From an uncultured Mycoplasmatota bacterium (GTDB taxonomy: Bacteria > Bacillota_I > Bacilli_A > RF39 > UBA660), in NCBI GenBank assembly GCA_900546055.1, contig URBG01000013.1:1-36870 (forward strand): a DNA stretch of 36,870 nt, written 5' to 3'. The translations under genes were made by a program, and so were the position numbers. The first letter of the stretch is position 1, and the number at the start of each line of letters is the position of its first letter. The notes beneath the pieces are model-generated. The model saw only the letters and a list, made by a program, of their open reading frames with translations, did no database searches and had not been told where the DNA came from. This document shows, one piece after another, positions 22,541 to 30,088 of this stretch.

Positions 22541-22801
22541 ATGGATTTAGGTCAAATTGCAATAATAGTATTTATTTTTGTTTTAGCAACAGTGATTGGG
22601 TGGGCCGCACAAAGATATTATTCTTTTTATAAAAGAGAACATCTTACTTGTCCAAAATGTGGATATCAATTTAAACCGCCAGTATTAAAAATGATATTTT
22701 CGCTTAATTATGTTGATGGTAAATATATTAAGTGTCCAAAATGTAATAAACGTGAATACTGTGATGTTTTTAAAGATGAAGAAAGTAAAAGCAAGGATTA
22801 A
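22541..22801 (+). CDS. Small membrane protein with zinc ribbon
   Basis: 86 aa. One TM at residues ~5-25 (IAIIVFIFVLATVIGWAA), then a zinc ribbon made of CPKCG (near 37-41) and CPKCN (near 67-71). Such proteins anchor a ribbon on the cytoplasmic side; the function is unknown. GGAGGTG lies ~9 nt before the ATG. Its stop overlaps the stop of the opposing XRE gene by 4 nt (TTAA), and its last codons form one arm of the shared terminator. Confidence 0.8.
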   Translation: MDLGQIAIIVFIFVLATVIGWAAQRYYSFYKREHLTCPKCGYQFKPPVLKMIFSLNYVDGKYIKCPKCNKREYCDVFKDEESKSKD

Positions 22802-22818
22802 TCATTATCCTTGCTTTT
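22787..22818. terminator. Bidirectional terminator built from the ends of two convergent genes
   Basis: Perfect 12-bp arms AAAAGCAAGGAT (22787-22798) and ATCCTTGCTTTT (22807-22818), 8-nt loop. Both arms are coding, so both proteins end in the same KSKD string. Confidence 0.85.
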
Positions 22819-23007
22819 ATATTCGTTATAAAATATTTTATCAGGGGTTGTATTAAATACGGCGGCTATTTGAACTGCCATACTGTATGATAGGCGTCTT
22901 TTTTTGTTTTCAATTTGCCAATAGAACGGTTTACTGATCTTTAGTTTATCGGCCATTTCTTTACACGTATAATTATTTTTTTCCCTTAAACTTCTTAATT
23001 CGTTCAT
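22798..23007 (-). CDS. XRE family transcriptional regulator (69 aa)
   Basis: 69 aa, a bare Cro/CI-type helix-turn-helix: ELRSLREKNNYTCKEMADKLKISKPFYWQIENKKRRLSYSMAVQIAAVFNTTPDKI, with the recognition helix around KPFYWQIE. No effector domain. Small phage-like or toxin-linked regulators look like this, but no phage gene is near. AGGAGGT precedes the ATG. Two 15-bp inverted-repeat sites overlap its promoter, so autoregulation is likely. Confidence 0.88.
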   Translation of the reverse strand: MNELRSLREKNNYTCKEMADKLKISKPFYWQIENKKRRLSYSMAVQIAAVFNTTPDKIFYNEYKSKDND

Positions 23008-23025
23008 TTTCGACCTCCTATTTAT

Positions 23026-23054
23026 ATTATATATTAACTAGAAGTTAAAATCAA
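23026..23054 (-). promoter_or_regulatory. Promoter of the 69-aa XRE gene
   Basis: Minus-strand TTGATT (plus 23049-23054), 17-nt spacer, TATAAT (plus 23026-23031). Confidence 0.75.
23034..23048. promoter_or_regulatory. Candidate operator 1 of the XRE regulator
   Basis: Perfect inverted repeat TTAACT-AGA-AGTTAA located between the -10 and -35 of the minus-strand promoter. Confidence 0.6.
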
Positions 23055-23062
23055 TAAAAAAG

Positions 23063-23077
23063 ATAACCTAAAGTTAA
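23063..23077. promoter_or_regulatory. Candidate operator 2 of the XRE regulator
   Basis: ATAACCTAAAGTTAA matches operator 1 at 12 of 15 positions; centres are 29 bp apart (about three helical turns), just upstream of the -35. Confidence 0.5.
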
Positions 23078-23101
23078 TTTTGTGTTACTAACCGTTGTAT
23101 G

Positions 23102-23137
23102 TTGTTATAATTTGGTTAACGAGAGGATAACGGGTGA
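23102..23137 (+). promoter_or_regulatory. Duplicated promoter/operator block, copy 1
   Basis: Extended -10 TGTTATAAT, then the near-direct repeat GGTTAACG...GGATAACG (period 11 bp) and the ribosome site GGGTGA. The first 22 bp are identical to the block at 23530. Confidence 0.75.
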
Positions 23138-23142
23138 ACGAT

Positions 23143-23490
23143 ATGATTGGTGAAAGGTTAAAGCAAGCACGACTAGCTGCGGGTATAACTCAGAAGGTTG
23201 TTGGTCTTGAAGTTGGAGTGACAGCTTCGCAAATATCGCAAATTGAAAAAGGTAAAAAATTTCCAAGTTTAGATGTATTTCTAAAAATGGCTGATCTTTT
23301 CAATGTTGCGCCTGAATATATTTTAGGTCGGGATACGGGTGTCACTAGTGACAACACAGATTATATTGTTCACATTGCCAGTAAGGATTTAGAAATTTTG
23401 AGTACGATTAAAGAGTACGAGAATTTATATAAACTTTTATCCTCAGATAGAATGCAAGATGTTATTGCTTCTTGGAGCCGTAGGCTTTAA
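23143..23490 (+). CDS. XRE family transcriptional regulator, paralogue A
   Basis: 115 aa from the ATG at 23143, chosen because GGGTGA precedes it as in paralogue B; a GTG at 23134 is possible. HTH at residues ~3-58 (IGERLKQARLAAGITQKVVGLEVGVTASQISQIEKGKKFPSLDVFLKMADLFNV), followed by a ~55-residue C-terminal part (VHIASKDLEILSTIKEYENLYKLL) that parallels paralogue B (VKVAKKDIEIINELKTKKSLYKKL). Likely dimerises through that tail. Target genes unknown; the shared promoter block suggests auto- or cross-regulation. Confidence 0.88.
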   Translation: MIGERLKQARLAAGITQKVVGLEVGVTASQISQIEKGKKFPSLDVFLKMADLFNVAPEYILGRDTGVTSDNTDYIVHIASKDLEILSTIKEYENLYKLLSSDRMQDVIASWSRRL

Positions 23491-23529
23491 TTAACTACAA
23501 GTGAATGTTTTAAGTTTCCTTGTTTCTTC

Positions 23530-23567
23530 TTGTTATAATTTGGTTAACGAGGAGATAACGGGGTGAT
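23530..23567 (+). promoter_or_regulatory. Duplicated promoter/operator block, copy 2
   Basis: Same order as copy 1: TGTTATAAT, GGTTAACG...AGATAACG direct repeat, ribosome site GGGGTGA; 428 bp from copy 1. Confidence 0.75.
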
Positions 23568-23570
23568 TTT

Positions 23571-23930
23571 ATGAGTAATGTAAGTGGTGAAAAGATTTAT
23601 AATGCGAGAAAGGCTTTGGGCCTATCACAAGAAGCTTTAGCTAAAAGAATTGGAGTCTCAAAGGTGGCTGTGTGTTGGTACGAAAGTGGAGACAGAACTC
23701 CAACTCTTGATAATTTTTTGAGATTAGCTGACGAACTTAATTTAACTTTGGATGAATTGGTCGGTAGAGAAGTTAGTGTAGTAAGTTCTGGGGAGGAACC
23801 TTATAGTGTCAAGGTAGCAAAAAAAGATATTGAGATTATCAATGAATTAAAAACTAAAAAGAGCCTTTATAAAAAATTATATGACGACCCTAAAAGAACG
23901 GTTGAGTTAATTGATCGTAGAATGAAATAA
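23571..23930 (+). CDS. XRE family transcriptional regulator, paralogue B
   Basis: 119 aa. HTH at residues ~5-62 (GEKIYNARKALGLSQEALAKRIGVSKVAVCWYESGDRTPTLDNFLRLADEL), then LDELVGREVSVV and the C-terminal segment shared with paralogue A (KKDIEIINELK...LYKKLYDDP). The pair looks like a tandem duplication that has diverged. It lies directly upstream of the pyrimidine-nucleoside phosphorylase gene but is separated by a terminator, so a regulatory link to nucleoside salvage is only possible, not shown. Confidence 0.88.
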   Translation: MSNVSGEKIYNARKALGLSQEALAKRIGVSKVAVCWYESGDRTPTLDNFLRLADELNLTLDELVGREVSVVSSGEEPYSVKVAKKDIEIINELKTKKSLYKKLYDDPKRTVELIDRRMK

Positions 23931-23977
23931 TTTTTACATAATTTGTCATGTATTTAAAAATATTTTATATAAAAACT

Positions 23978-24004
23978 AGTCAATTTTCAAATTGACTTAT
24001 TTTT
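23978..24004 (+). terminator. Terminator
   Basis: AGTCAATT (23978-23985) / AATTGACT (23990-23997), 4-nt loop, T-rich tail. Confidence 0.7.
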
Positions 24005-24015
24005 ATGGATGATTA

Positions 24016-24024
24016 TGATATAAT
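24016..24024 (+). promoter_or_regulatory. Extended -10 promoter of pdp-cdd
   Basis: TGATATAAT (24016-24024), 17 nt before the ATG at 24041; leader is only ~10 nt and holds AGGTGAT. Confidence 0.6.
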
Positions 24025-24040
24025 TATAATAGGTGATGAT

Positions 24041-25306
24041 ATGGATATATTAGAAATTATCGATAAGAAGGAAAAGGGCGGGGAGCTTAATAAAGCTGAA
24101 ATTGATTATGCTGTTATGGGATACGTCAATGGAGAAATTCCCGATTATCAGATAAGTGTTTTATTAGAAGTAATTGATATGAATGGAATGAGTGATAAGG
24201 AAATTATCGATTTAACTGATGTTATGTTAAATAGTGGTGATAAATTAGAGTTCGGTTTCGAAAGTATTGATAAGCATTCTACTGGTGGTGTTGGTGATAA
24301 GACGACAATTGTTTTAGCGCCTTTAGTTGCGGCTTTGGGAGTTAAAGTGGCAAAGATGAGTGGACGTGGTTTAGGACATACTGGAGGAACGATTGATAAA
24401 TTACAATCGATATCAGGTTTTCAAACTGAAATGTCGCTAGTTGATGTTGAAAAGCAAGTTGAAGAAATAGGCGTTGCCTTAGTTGGCCAAATGGGAAATT
24501 TATGTCCAGCGGATAAAAAAATATATGCTTTAAGGGATGCAACAGGAACGGTTATGTCGATTCCATTAATTGCGTCTAGTATTATGAGCAAAAAACTAGC
24601 TAGTGGAGCTTCTAAAATTGTTATTGATTTGAAAGTTGGTAATGGCGCTTTAGTAACAACAATGGAAGAGGCGAAGGAACTTGCGCGCATTATGGTTAAA
24701 ATTGGGCATTTAAATGGCAAGGAAACTATATGTGTTTTAACTAATATGGATGAACCATTGGGCTATGCGGTTGGTAATGCTGTAGAAATTTTAGAAAGTA
24801 TTGATACATTAAAAGGTCATGGGCCAAATGATTTAAATGAATTAGTGATTAATTTAGGTTCTATTATGCTTTCTTTGGAAAAGGATATTCCAATGGAGGA
24901 AGCAATTGAATACGTGGAAAATGCTTTAGAAAGCGGTATTGGCTATGATAAATTTGTAGAACTTGTTAAATATCAACATGGTGATATTAATGATATTAAG
25001 GTGGCTGAAAAGGTTACAGAAATTAAGGCGCCAGTGGATGGTTATATTAAATCTATTAATGCTTTAGGCATTGGTGAACTTGCACGTAAGTTAGGTGCTG
25101 GTCGTCATAAAAAAGAAGATGATATTGATCCAACTGTTGGTTTGGTTTTGCACAAAAAAGTAGCTGATAAAGTTTCAAAAGATGATAGTTTAATTAGTGT
25201 TTACTATAATGAAAAAGAAATTAGCGAAGAAGATATCCTTAATTGTTTTGAATTTAGTGATATCGAGGTTGCTAAACCAACGTTAATATATGAAATAATA
25301 AAGTAG
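24041..25306 (+). CDS. pdp: Pyrimidine-nucleoside phosphorylase
   Basis: 421 aa from the ATG at 24041; an in-frame ATG at 24005 lies upstream of the -10 and is rejected. The family signature SGRGLGHTGGTIDKLQSI is intact near residue 108; phosphate and sugar contacts lie in KHSTGGVGDKTT. The C-terminal KAPVDGYIKSINALGIGELARKLGAGR matches Pyn_phos_C. It phosphorolyses uridine, thymidine and deoxyuridine to base plus (deoxy)ribose-1-phosphate in the cytosol. Cytidine deaminase follows 11 nt later, the classic salvage pair that turns cytidine into uridine and then uracil. The enzyme could be named DeoA, but gram-positive members are usually Pdp. Confidence 0.95.
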   Translation: MDILEIIDKKEKGGELNKAEIDYAVMGYVNGEIPDYQISVLLEVIDMNGMSDKEIIDLTDVMLNSGDKLEFGFESIDKHSTGGVGDKTTIVLAPLVAALGVKVAKMSGRGLGHTGGTIDKLQSISGFQTEMSLVDVEKQVEEIGVALVGQMGNLCPADKKIYALRDATGTVMSIPLIASSIMSKKLASGASKIVIDLKVGNGALVTTMEEAKELARIMVKIGHLNGKETICVLTNMDEPLGYAVGNAVEILESIDTLKGHGPNDLNELVINLGSIMLSLEKDIPMEEAIEYVENALESGIGYDKFVELVKYQHGDINDIKVAEKVTEIKAPVDGYIKSINALGIGELARKLGAGRHKKEDDIDPTVGLVLHKKVADKVSKDDSLISVYYNEKEISEEDILNCFEFSDIEVAKPTLIYEIIK

Positions 25307-25317
25307 AGGATAGATTT

Positions 25318-25722
25318 ATGAGTGAAGAATTTATTAAAGGTAAGTTATTAGAGTTAACAAAGAATTCAAAGAGTTTGTATTATAAATATCCAGTGGCGGC
25401 AATTATCGAATGTAAAGATGGAAAACTATATGCTGGAGTTAATGTAGAAACGTCTTCACCAGCGGCTGGAATTTGTGCGGAGCGTAATGCTTTATATAGT
25501 GCAATTACATCAGGATATAAAAAAGGTGATTTTAAGAGGCTTCATTTGTTAGCCGCTTCAGGTGAGGTAGTATACCCGTGCTTTATATGTCGGCAAGCTT
25601 TGTACGATTATTGCGATCATAATATGCCAATTACAATTTATGATGCCGATGAGGATAAAGTTGTTTATTCTTCATTAACTGAACTTTGTATCCATGGGTT
25701 CAGTGATGATGATTTAGTATAG
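25318..25722 (+). CDS. cdd: Cytidine deaminase
   Basis: 134 aa, homotetrameric-type length. Zinc/catalytic motifs: CAERNAL (Cys ligand and catalytic Glu) and PCFICRQAL (two Cys ligands); substrate loop GVNVETSS. It deaminates cytidine and deoxycytidine to uridine and deoxyuridine, feeding the phosphorylase encoded just upstream. The ribosome site AGAGGAT lies in the 11-nt gap. A terminator overlaps its stop codon. Confidence 0.95.
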   Translation: MSEEFIKGKLLELTKNSKSLYYKYPVAAIIECKDGKLYAGVNVETSSPAAGICAERNALYSAITSGYKKGDFKRLHLLAASGEVVYPCFICRQALYDYCDHNMPITIYDADEDKVVYSSLTELCIHGFSDDDLV

Positions 25723-25740
25723 CTAAGCGCTATACTTTTT
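25716..25740 (+). terminator. Terminator of pdp-cdd
   Basis: Perfect arms AGTATAGC (25716-25723) and GCTATACT (25729-25736), 5-nt loop, T-run; overlaps the cdd stop. Confidence 0.8.
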
Positions 25741-25765
25741 AAACGCAAAGAGAATAGGTGATAGA

Positions 25766-26704
25766 TTGAAACAGTTTAAGGCAGCATATTATGGATTTTT
25801 GGTTGGAGATGCGATGGGAGTTCCTTTGGAATCAACGGAACGGAATATTTTAATCGAACATCCTGTGACTAAGATGCTTGGATATGGCGGTTATGATGTA
25901 CCGGCTGGTGCTTGGTCAGATGATAGTTCAATGATGATTGCAACAATCGATTCAATTTCGGCATGTAGTGGTATTGATTATAATGATATGATGGATAAAT
26001 TTTCAGAGTGGATAAATTTTTCTAAATATACGTCAGTTGGCTTAGTGTTTGGAGCTGGGCGAACTACTTTAAAAGCAATTATGCGTTATCAGGAAGGTAT
26101 GATGCCTTTAGAAGCAGGGCTTGAAGGAATTAACTATAATGGTAATGGTTCTTTAATGAGAATAATGCCGGTTGCCTTTTATGCATATGTTAAGGGGCTT
26201 ACGGAAAATGAAATAATTGATTTGGTATGTGATGTTTCGTCATTAACTCATGCACATGAAATAAGTTGTTTGGGTTGTTATATATATGTTAGATACGTAA
26301 TGTTTTTATTGGATGGCTTTGATAAAATGGTTTGTTATGAAATAATTAAGAAACTTGATTATTCGGCTTTTTCTGATGAGAGTATTAGAGCTTATCGAAG
26401 ATTATTATTTGACGATATTGCAAATTATTCAATTGAGGCGATATCATCTTCAGGCTATGTTGTCGATACTTTAGAGGCTGTTATTTGGTGTATTAATAAC
26501 ACTGACAGTTATAAGCAGGCAGTTATTGGGGCAATTAATTTAGGCGATGATACTGACACAGTTGGAGCTTTAACAGGTGCTTTAGCAGGAATTATTTACG
26601 GATATGGTGATATTCCTAAAAAGTGGATTAATAAACTTCAAAAAAGTGATTATTTAAAATTGATATATACTTCGTTTGTAAAAACAATGGCTAATTTAAA
26701 ATAG
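25766..26704 (+). CDS. ADP-ribosylglycohydrolase family protein (DraG-like)
   Basis: 312 aa with TTG start, set by AGGTGAT at 25755-25761. Metal-binding motifs of the family: GAWSDDSSMMIA, YNGNGSLMRIMPVAF, LGDDTDTVGALTGALAGIIYG; N-terminal FLVGDAMGVPLE. The Mg/Mn-dependent fold removes ADP-ribose from proteins, nucleic acids or small adducts. The exact substrate (protein Arg, nucleobase, or ADP-ribose metabolites) is not predictable. It sits just after nucleoside salvage genes but behind their terminator. Confidence 0.92.
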   Translation: MKQFKAAYYGFLVGDAMGVPLESTERNILIEHPVTKMLGYGGYDVPAGAWSDDSSMMIATIDSISACSGIDYNDMMDKFSEWINFSKYTSVGLVFGAGRTTLKAIMRYQEGMMPLEAGLEGINYNGNGSLMRIMPVAFYAYVKGLTENEIIDLVCDVSSLTHAHEISCLGCYIYVRYVMFLLDGFDKMVCYEIIKKLDYSAFSDESIRAYRRLLFDDIANYSIEAISSSGYVVDTLEAVIWCINNTDSYKQAVIGAINLGDDTDTVGALTGALAGIIYGYGDIPKKWINKLQKSDYLKLIYTSFVKTMANLK

Positions 26705-26765
26705 TCATTTTTTTATGATTTAATTTAGCTTGAAAATATTGACAATAAGATAGGGAGTAGGGTTT

Positions 26766-27452
26766 ATGCAGAAATTATTATGTAATGTAACTTTTGTCAG
26801 CAGTAAAATTAATAAGATATTAAAACTGTTTTGTCAATATTTGTTAATATTTAGTATTTTTACTTTGATGCCATCAATTGCTCATGCAGAGTGTAGTTAT
26901 GAAAGGGAGGCCGAACTTTCGAGAATCGCTGCGAATGTTGGATTTAGTTATAACTATGAAATGGTAAGTGGTTATCCCAAGTTTACAGTTAATATAACAA
27001 ATATTAGTGATGATATATATGTTATTGATAGTCAAGGTAATATTTTTTCACATAATAAAGAGTTTAATCCAAAATATTCACATGGAAAGAAGATAACGTA
27101 TGATATTTATTCTAATGATAATAACTGTAAAAGTGAAAAAATACTAACCACTTATGTCAGTTTACCTTTTTTTAATCAATATTCTATGTTACCAGAATGC
27201 AAAGAATATGCTGAGTTTAATCTATGTTCTTTATGGTATAACACAGCTTCATATACGGAAGAAGAATTTTATGATGAGTTAGAAAAATATAAGGTTTCTT
27301 CAAGTCATAAGGAAGAAAGTGAAGAAAAAACGCTTTTTGAAAGATTGAAGGAAGTATTTATGGAAAAGACTAATTTCGTATATTTGATTTTAAGTATTGT
27401 AGGAATAGTTATGCTAATTGGGATTTATGTTGTAAAGAAGGTGCGCAAATGA
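26766..27452 (+). CDS. Exported membrane-anchored protein, partner of the thioester-domain protein
   Basis: 228 aa. N-terminal signal (hydrophobic LFCQYLLIFSIFTLMPS, cleavage after AHA near residue 41), a ~150-residue Cys-containing ectodomain (ECSYEREAEL, NDNNCKSEK, LPECKEYAEFNLCSLWY) and a C-terminal TM (FVYLILSIVGIVMLIGIYVV) with a basic tail KKVRK. The ectodomain middle (YPKFTVNITNISDDIYVIDSQGN) reads like an Ig-like strand set. No named family recognised. Its TGA overlaps the next ATG, so the two proteins are made together; it may anchor or present the larger secreted partner, which lacks its own anchor. Confidence 0.8.
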   Translation: MQKLLCNVTFVSSKINKILKLFCQYLLIFSIFTLMPSIAHAECSYEREAELSRIAANVGFSYNYEMVSGYPKFTVNITNISDDIYVIDSQGNIFSHNKEFNPKYSHGKKITYDIYSNDNNCKSEKILTTYVSLPFFNQYSMLPECKEYAEFNLCSLWYNTASYTEEEFYDELEKYKVSSSHKEESEEKTLFERLKEVFMEKTNFVYLILSIVGIVMLIGIYVVKKVRK

Positions 27453-30022
27453 AAAGAAGTAAATTATTATTTGTTTTTGTTATAGTGTTTTTAATAGGTA
27501 TATCTATTTTAAATATTGAAAAAACTGAAGCGGCAACAGGGATTACTGGTAGTAGAGATTCAAGTGCTAGTGTATGGGTATCACCTGATGGTAAAAACGA
27601 AATGCCTGGGGGACGAAATGCTTGGAAAGAAGGCGTTTTAACGATTGATGGTAGAGTTGCTTATTGTGCTGATTTTAGTAAACATTTTAAAGCTAATATT
27701 AGATTATCTTCTAAAAGTGCTTTACAGTTTTTACAAGATGAAACAGGCATTTCTAAAGCTACAGCTCAGGAATTATTAATGAAGATTGCCTTATATGATG
27801 ATTATTTAAAAAGTAGGGAAGATTTGAATGTCGAACAAAAGTATTTCTTTGGTCAGGCTTTAATATGGACGGCTTTAGATGAGTATTTTAATTGGGAGCC
27901 AAATGTCTTTTGGATTGAAGCATGGAATAATCCATCTTTATTTCCATGTAAAACGATTGGTGATGTGTGTATGAATACCAATACTGCATTTGAGTTTGGC
28001 ATTAATAGTGGAGCAGCGGAGTATTATAATGCCAATAAAAAGAAATATAAGGGTGTTGGAACTGTGTGGGCCAATGGTATTAATCAGCCTTTGATAGAGC
28101 TTGGCGTTGAAAAGGTAGCTAATTATTATTATGGTATTGATGCCGCTTGTGAAAATTGTACAAGTACTTTACCAATAGATAAAGGAAGCTATATAATTCA
28201 AGACACAACTAATTGGGAGGCAATCAAAGAAAGCACGGAAAGTGAAAATAGTAATGTTAAAAGGCATTTTAAAAAAGCTGACGATATTTTTTGCCGCGAA
28301 GAATACAAGGTTAGTTTTCCAAATGCAACTAAAAATGTAAGTGTGCAAAATGGAAGTTATTTTACGGTAGGTTTAATTTCCCCTCAAGATCTTCATCCTA
28401 ATTTTGCGCCGATTGAAGTTACAAGAGTGATGCAATGTCAAAGTAAAAGTGGAAATACTACTAGGCTGCAGAATTTTTATGATGTTAATACTTTAAAGTC
28501 AGCTGGAAGCGTAACTATTCATTATGTTGAGGGTAAAAGTATTGATAGTATGGTTTCAATTGGCGGTGATAATAGTAGTTATAATAGTAATAGTAAAACA
28601 TATAGAATTGATAATGGATCAGTAAGTAGTAGGCCAAATGGAAAAGATTATACAATTAAATTAAATGGTTCTGGTGGGAACTCTAATAATACAATTAGGG
28701 AAGACAAAGGTGAGGTTAAAAAGACGATAAGTAATGGGATGCTAATTATGAGTTTGACTTCAGAGTATTTGCTTCCAGAGAATTTATATCGTTATATAGC
28801 TAAGAATATTGAATCACAGTTTGAAAAACCAACAGAAAATTTAGATAGTTATGATGATGCTAAAGTACCAAATTTTCCAGTATCTTTGAAAAAGAAAAAT
28901 GAAAAATTGACTGATATGTCGGCGTTTGTTAAATTGACTTATGATTTTCCAACGGATAATAGTTATATGAAAAATGCATGGAATGCTTCAACACAAGCTG
29001 AATATTTTGGGAAAGATGGGGTGAACAAAGACAACAATATTTATAACACTAGTGTCCAAGGAGAAAATGAAAAATATACAGCATGCGCTAAATTGTATGG
29101 TCTTGGGACTTCGGAATATAGTAAGTGCAAAAATGACCGAAAATCGGATAGTAAATTAGGAAATTGTAAAAAAGTAAATAGTGATGAATATGTTTGTCCT
29201 ATAAAAACTTATACTGAGTGTGTGAAAAAAGCGGGTAAATGTTATGTTGACAATGTTGAAACGGACTGTGCGGCAGTTAATGCTGGTCAGTGTGTTCCAA
29301 AGCTTAAGGAATATTGCGAACCTATTACTGCAACGGAATGTCAAATTATTGAAAATGGTCAGGTTGTGGAGACGGGCAGTTGTTATAAGTATGAAAATAA
29401 GTATGGGAACAGGTGCAAGGGTAAGCGTAATGAAAAATGTATAAGTTATGATGATTATAAAACTTGTGAGATTCATAGATTAAATCTCGCAACTGGCCAA
29501 TGGTATTTAGCTGAGGGACCAAACAAAAATTGTAAAGCTTATACTAAGAATTATGGTCATTGCAAACAAGGAATTACTGAAGAGTGCCCAGATGGTGCTT
29601 GTCCGGAGAGTATGGAGGTTATCTATCGCCCAATTGCTTTAACTTTTCCTTTTCCTGGAATGAGTGGTATTGGTCGTAATTCAGGATCAAATTGGTGTTC
29701 AATAGATGAGACTGGAAATAAGCAGTGTACCAAAGATACGAGTAAAGTTATTGATTCAGTAATAAATGATAATCGTAATACCTCAGATGAATCAGTTTAT
29801 AATAAAGAGCCAATTTATGTTTTTGATTTGGATGGTGATACGATTAAGCAAATTAAAGATTATAATAAAAGCAAATCATATAGTGATTTTGATTTATCCT
29901 GTGATGAGGATGGAATTGCCTGTATAAGTGAGTTTGTTAAAACTTATGTGACTTCAGGCGTTTGTAAGGGTTCTGGTCATGATGATTTTTATACTTGTAA
30001 GTATGGTCTTAATAATTCTTAG
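27449..30022 (+). CDS. Large secreted Cys-rich protein with predicted thioester (TED-like) domain
   Basis: 857 aa. Signal peptide at residues 1-29 (LLFVFVIVFLIGISIL, cleavage after EAA). Residues ~40-200 carry the two hallmarks of gram-positive thioester domains: AYCADF with Cys73 and FFGQALIW with Gln136, which in TEDs form an internal Cys-Gln thioester that bonds covalently to host ligands. Residues ~360-490 are Ser/Asn/Gly-rich. Residues ~560-720 hold more than 20 Cys in irregular spacing (YTECVKKAGKCYVDNVETDC, TATECQIIENG, KNCKAYTKNYGHCKQGI). No LPxTG, no C-terminal TM. It is translationally coupled to the anchored protein upstream. Probable adhesin; thioester is predicted from motifs only. 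Confidence 0.75.
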   Translation: MKRSKLLFVFVIVFLIGISILNIEKTEAATGITGSRDSSASVWVSPDGKNEMPGGRNAWKEGVLTIDGRVAYCADFSKHFKANIRLSSKSALQFLQDETGISKATAQELLMKIALYDDYLKSREDLNVEQKYFFGQALIWTALDEYFNWEPNVFWIEAWNNPSLFPCKTIGDVCMNTNTAFEFGINSGAAEYYNANKKKYKGVGTVWANGINQPLIELGVEKVANYYYGIDAACENCTSTLPIDKGSYIIQDTTNWEAIKESTESENSNVKRHFKKADDIFCREEYKVSFPNATKNVSVQNGSYFTVGLISPQDLHPNFAPIEVTRVMQCQSKSGNTTRLQNFYDVNTLKSAGSVTIHYVEGKSIDSMVSIGGDNSSYNSNSKTYRIDNGSVSSRPNGKDYTIKLNGSGGNSNNTIREDKGEVKKTISNGMLIMSLTSEYLLPENLYRYIAKNIESQFEKPTENLDSYDDAKVPNFPVSLKKKNEKLTDMSAFVKLTYDFPTDNSYMKNAWNASTQAEYFGKDGVNKDNNIYNTSVQGENEKYTACAKLYGLGTSEYSKCKNDRKSDSKLGNCKKVNSDEYVCPIKTYTECVKKAGKCYVDNVETDCAAVNAGQCVPKLKEYCEPITATECQIIENGQVVETGSCYKYENKYGNRCKGKRNEKCISYDDYKTCEIHRLNLATGQWYLAEGPNKNCKAYTKNYGHCKQGITEECPDGACPESMEVIYRPIALTFPFPGMSGIGRNSGSNWCSIDETGNKQCTKDTSKVIDSVINDNRNTSDESVYNKEPIYVFDLDGDTIKQIKDYNKSKSYSDFDLSCDEDGIACISEFVKTYVTSGVCKGSGHDDFYTCKYGLNNS

Positions 30023-30036
30023 TGATATTATTAAAG

Positions 30037-30065
30037 TTGACTTGGTAAATAAAATAATTTATAAT
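30037..30065 (+). promoter_or_regulatory. Promoter of the amidoligase gene
   Basis: TTGACT (30037-30042), 17-nt spacer, TATAAT (30060-30065). Confidence 0.8.
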
Positions 30066-30088
30066 ACTTTAAATATGGAGTGTATTGT

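Noticed and set aside
24005..24040. ATG at 24005 as start of the nucleoside phosphorylase
   Set aside because: It lies upstream of the extended -10 element and has no ribosome site; AGGTGAT supports 24041.
29156..29476. Long antisense open frame inside the thioester-protein gene
   Set aside because: Shadow of an AT-rich coding region; no ribosome site or promoter on that strand. The same applies to other antisense frames inside the U32, LysR-adjacent and surface-protein genes.
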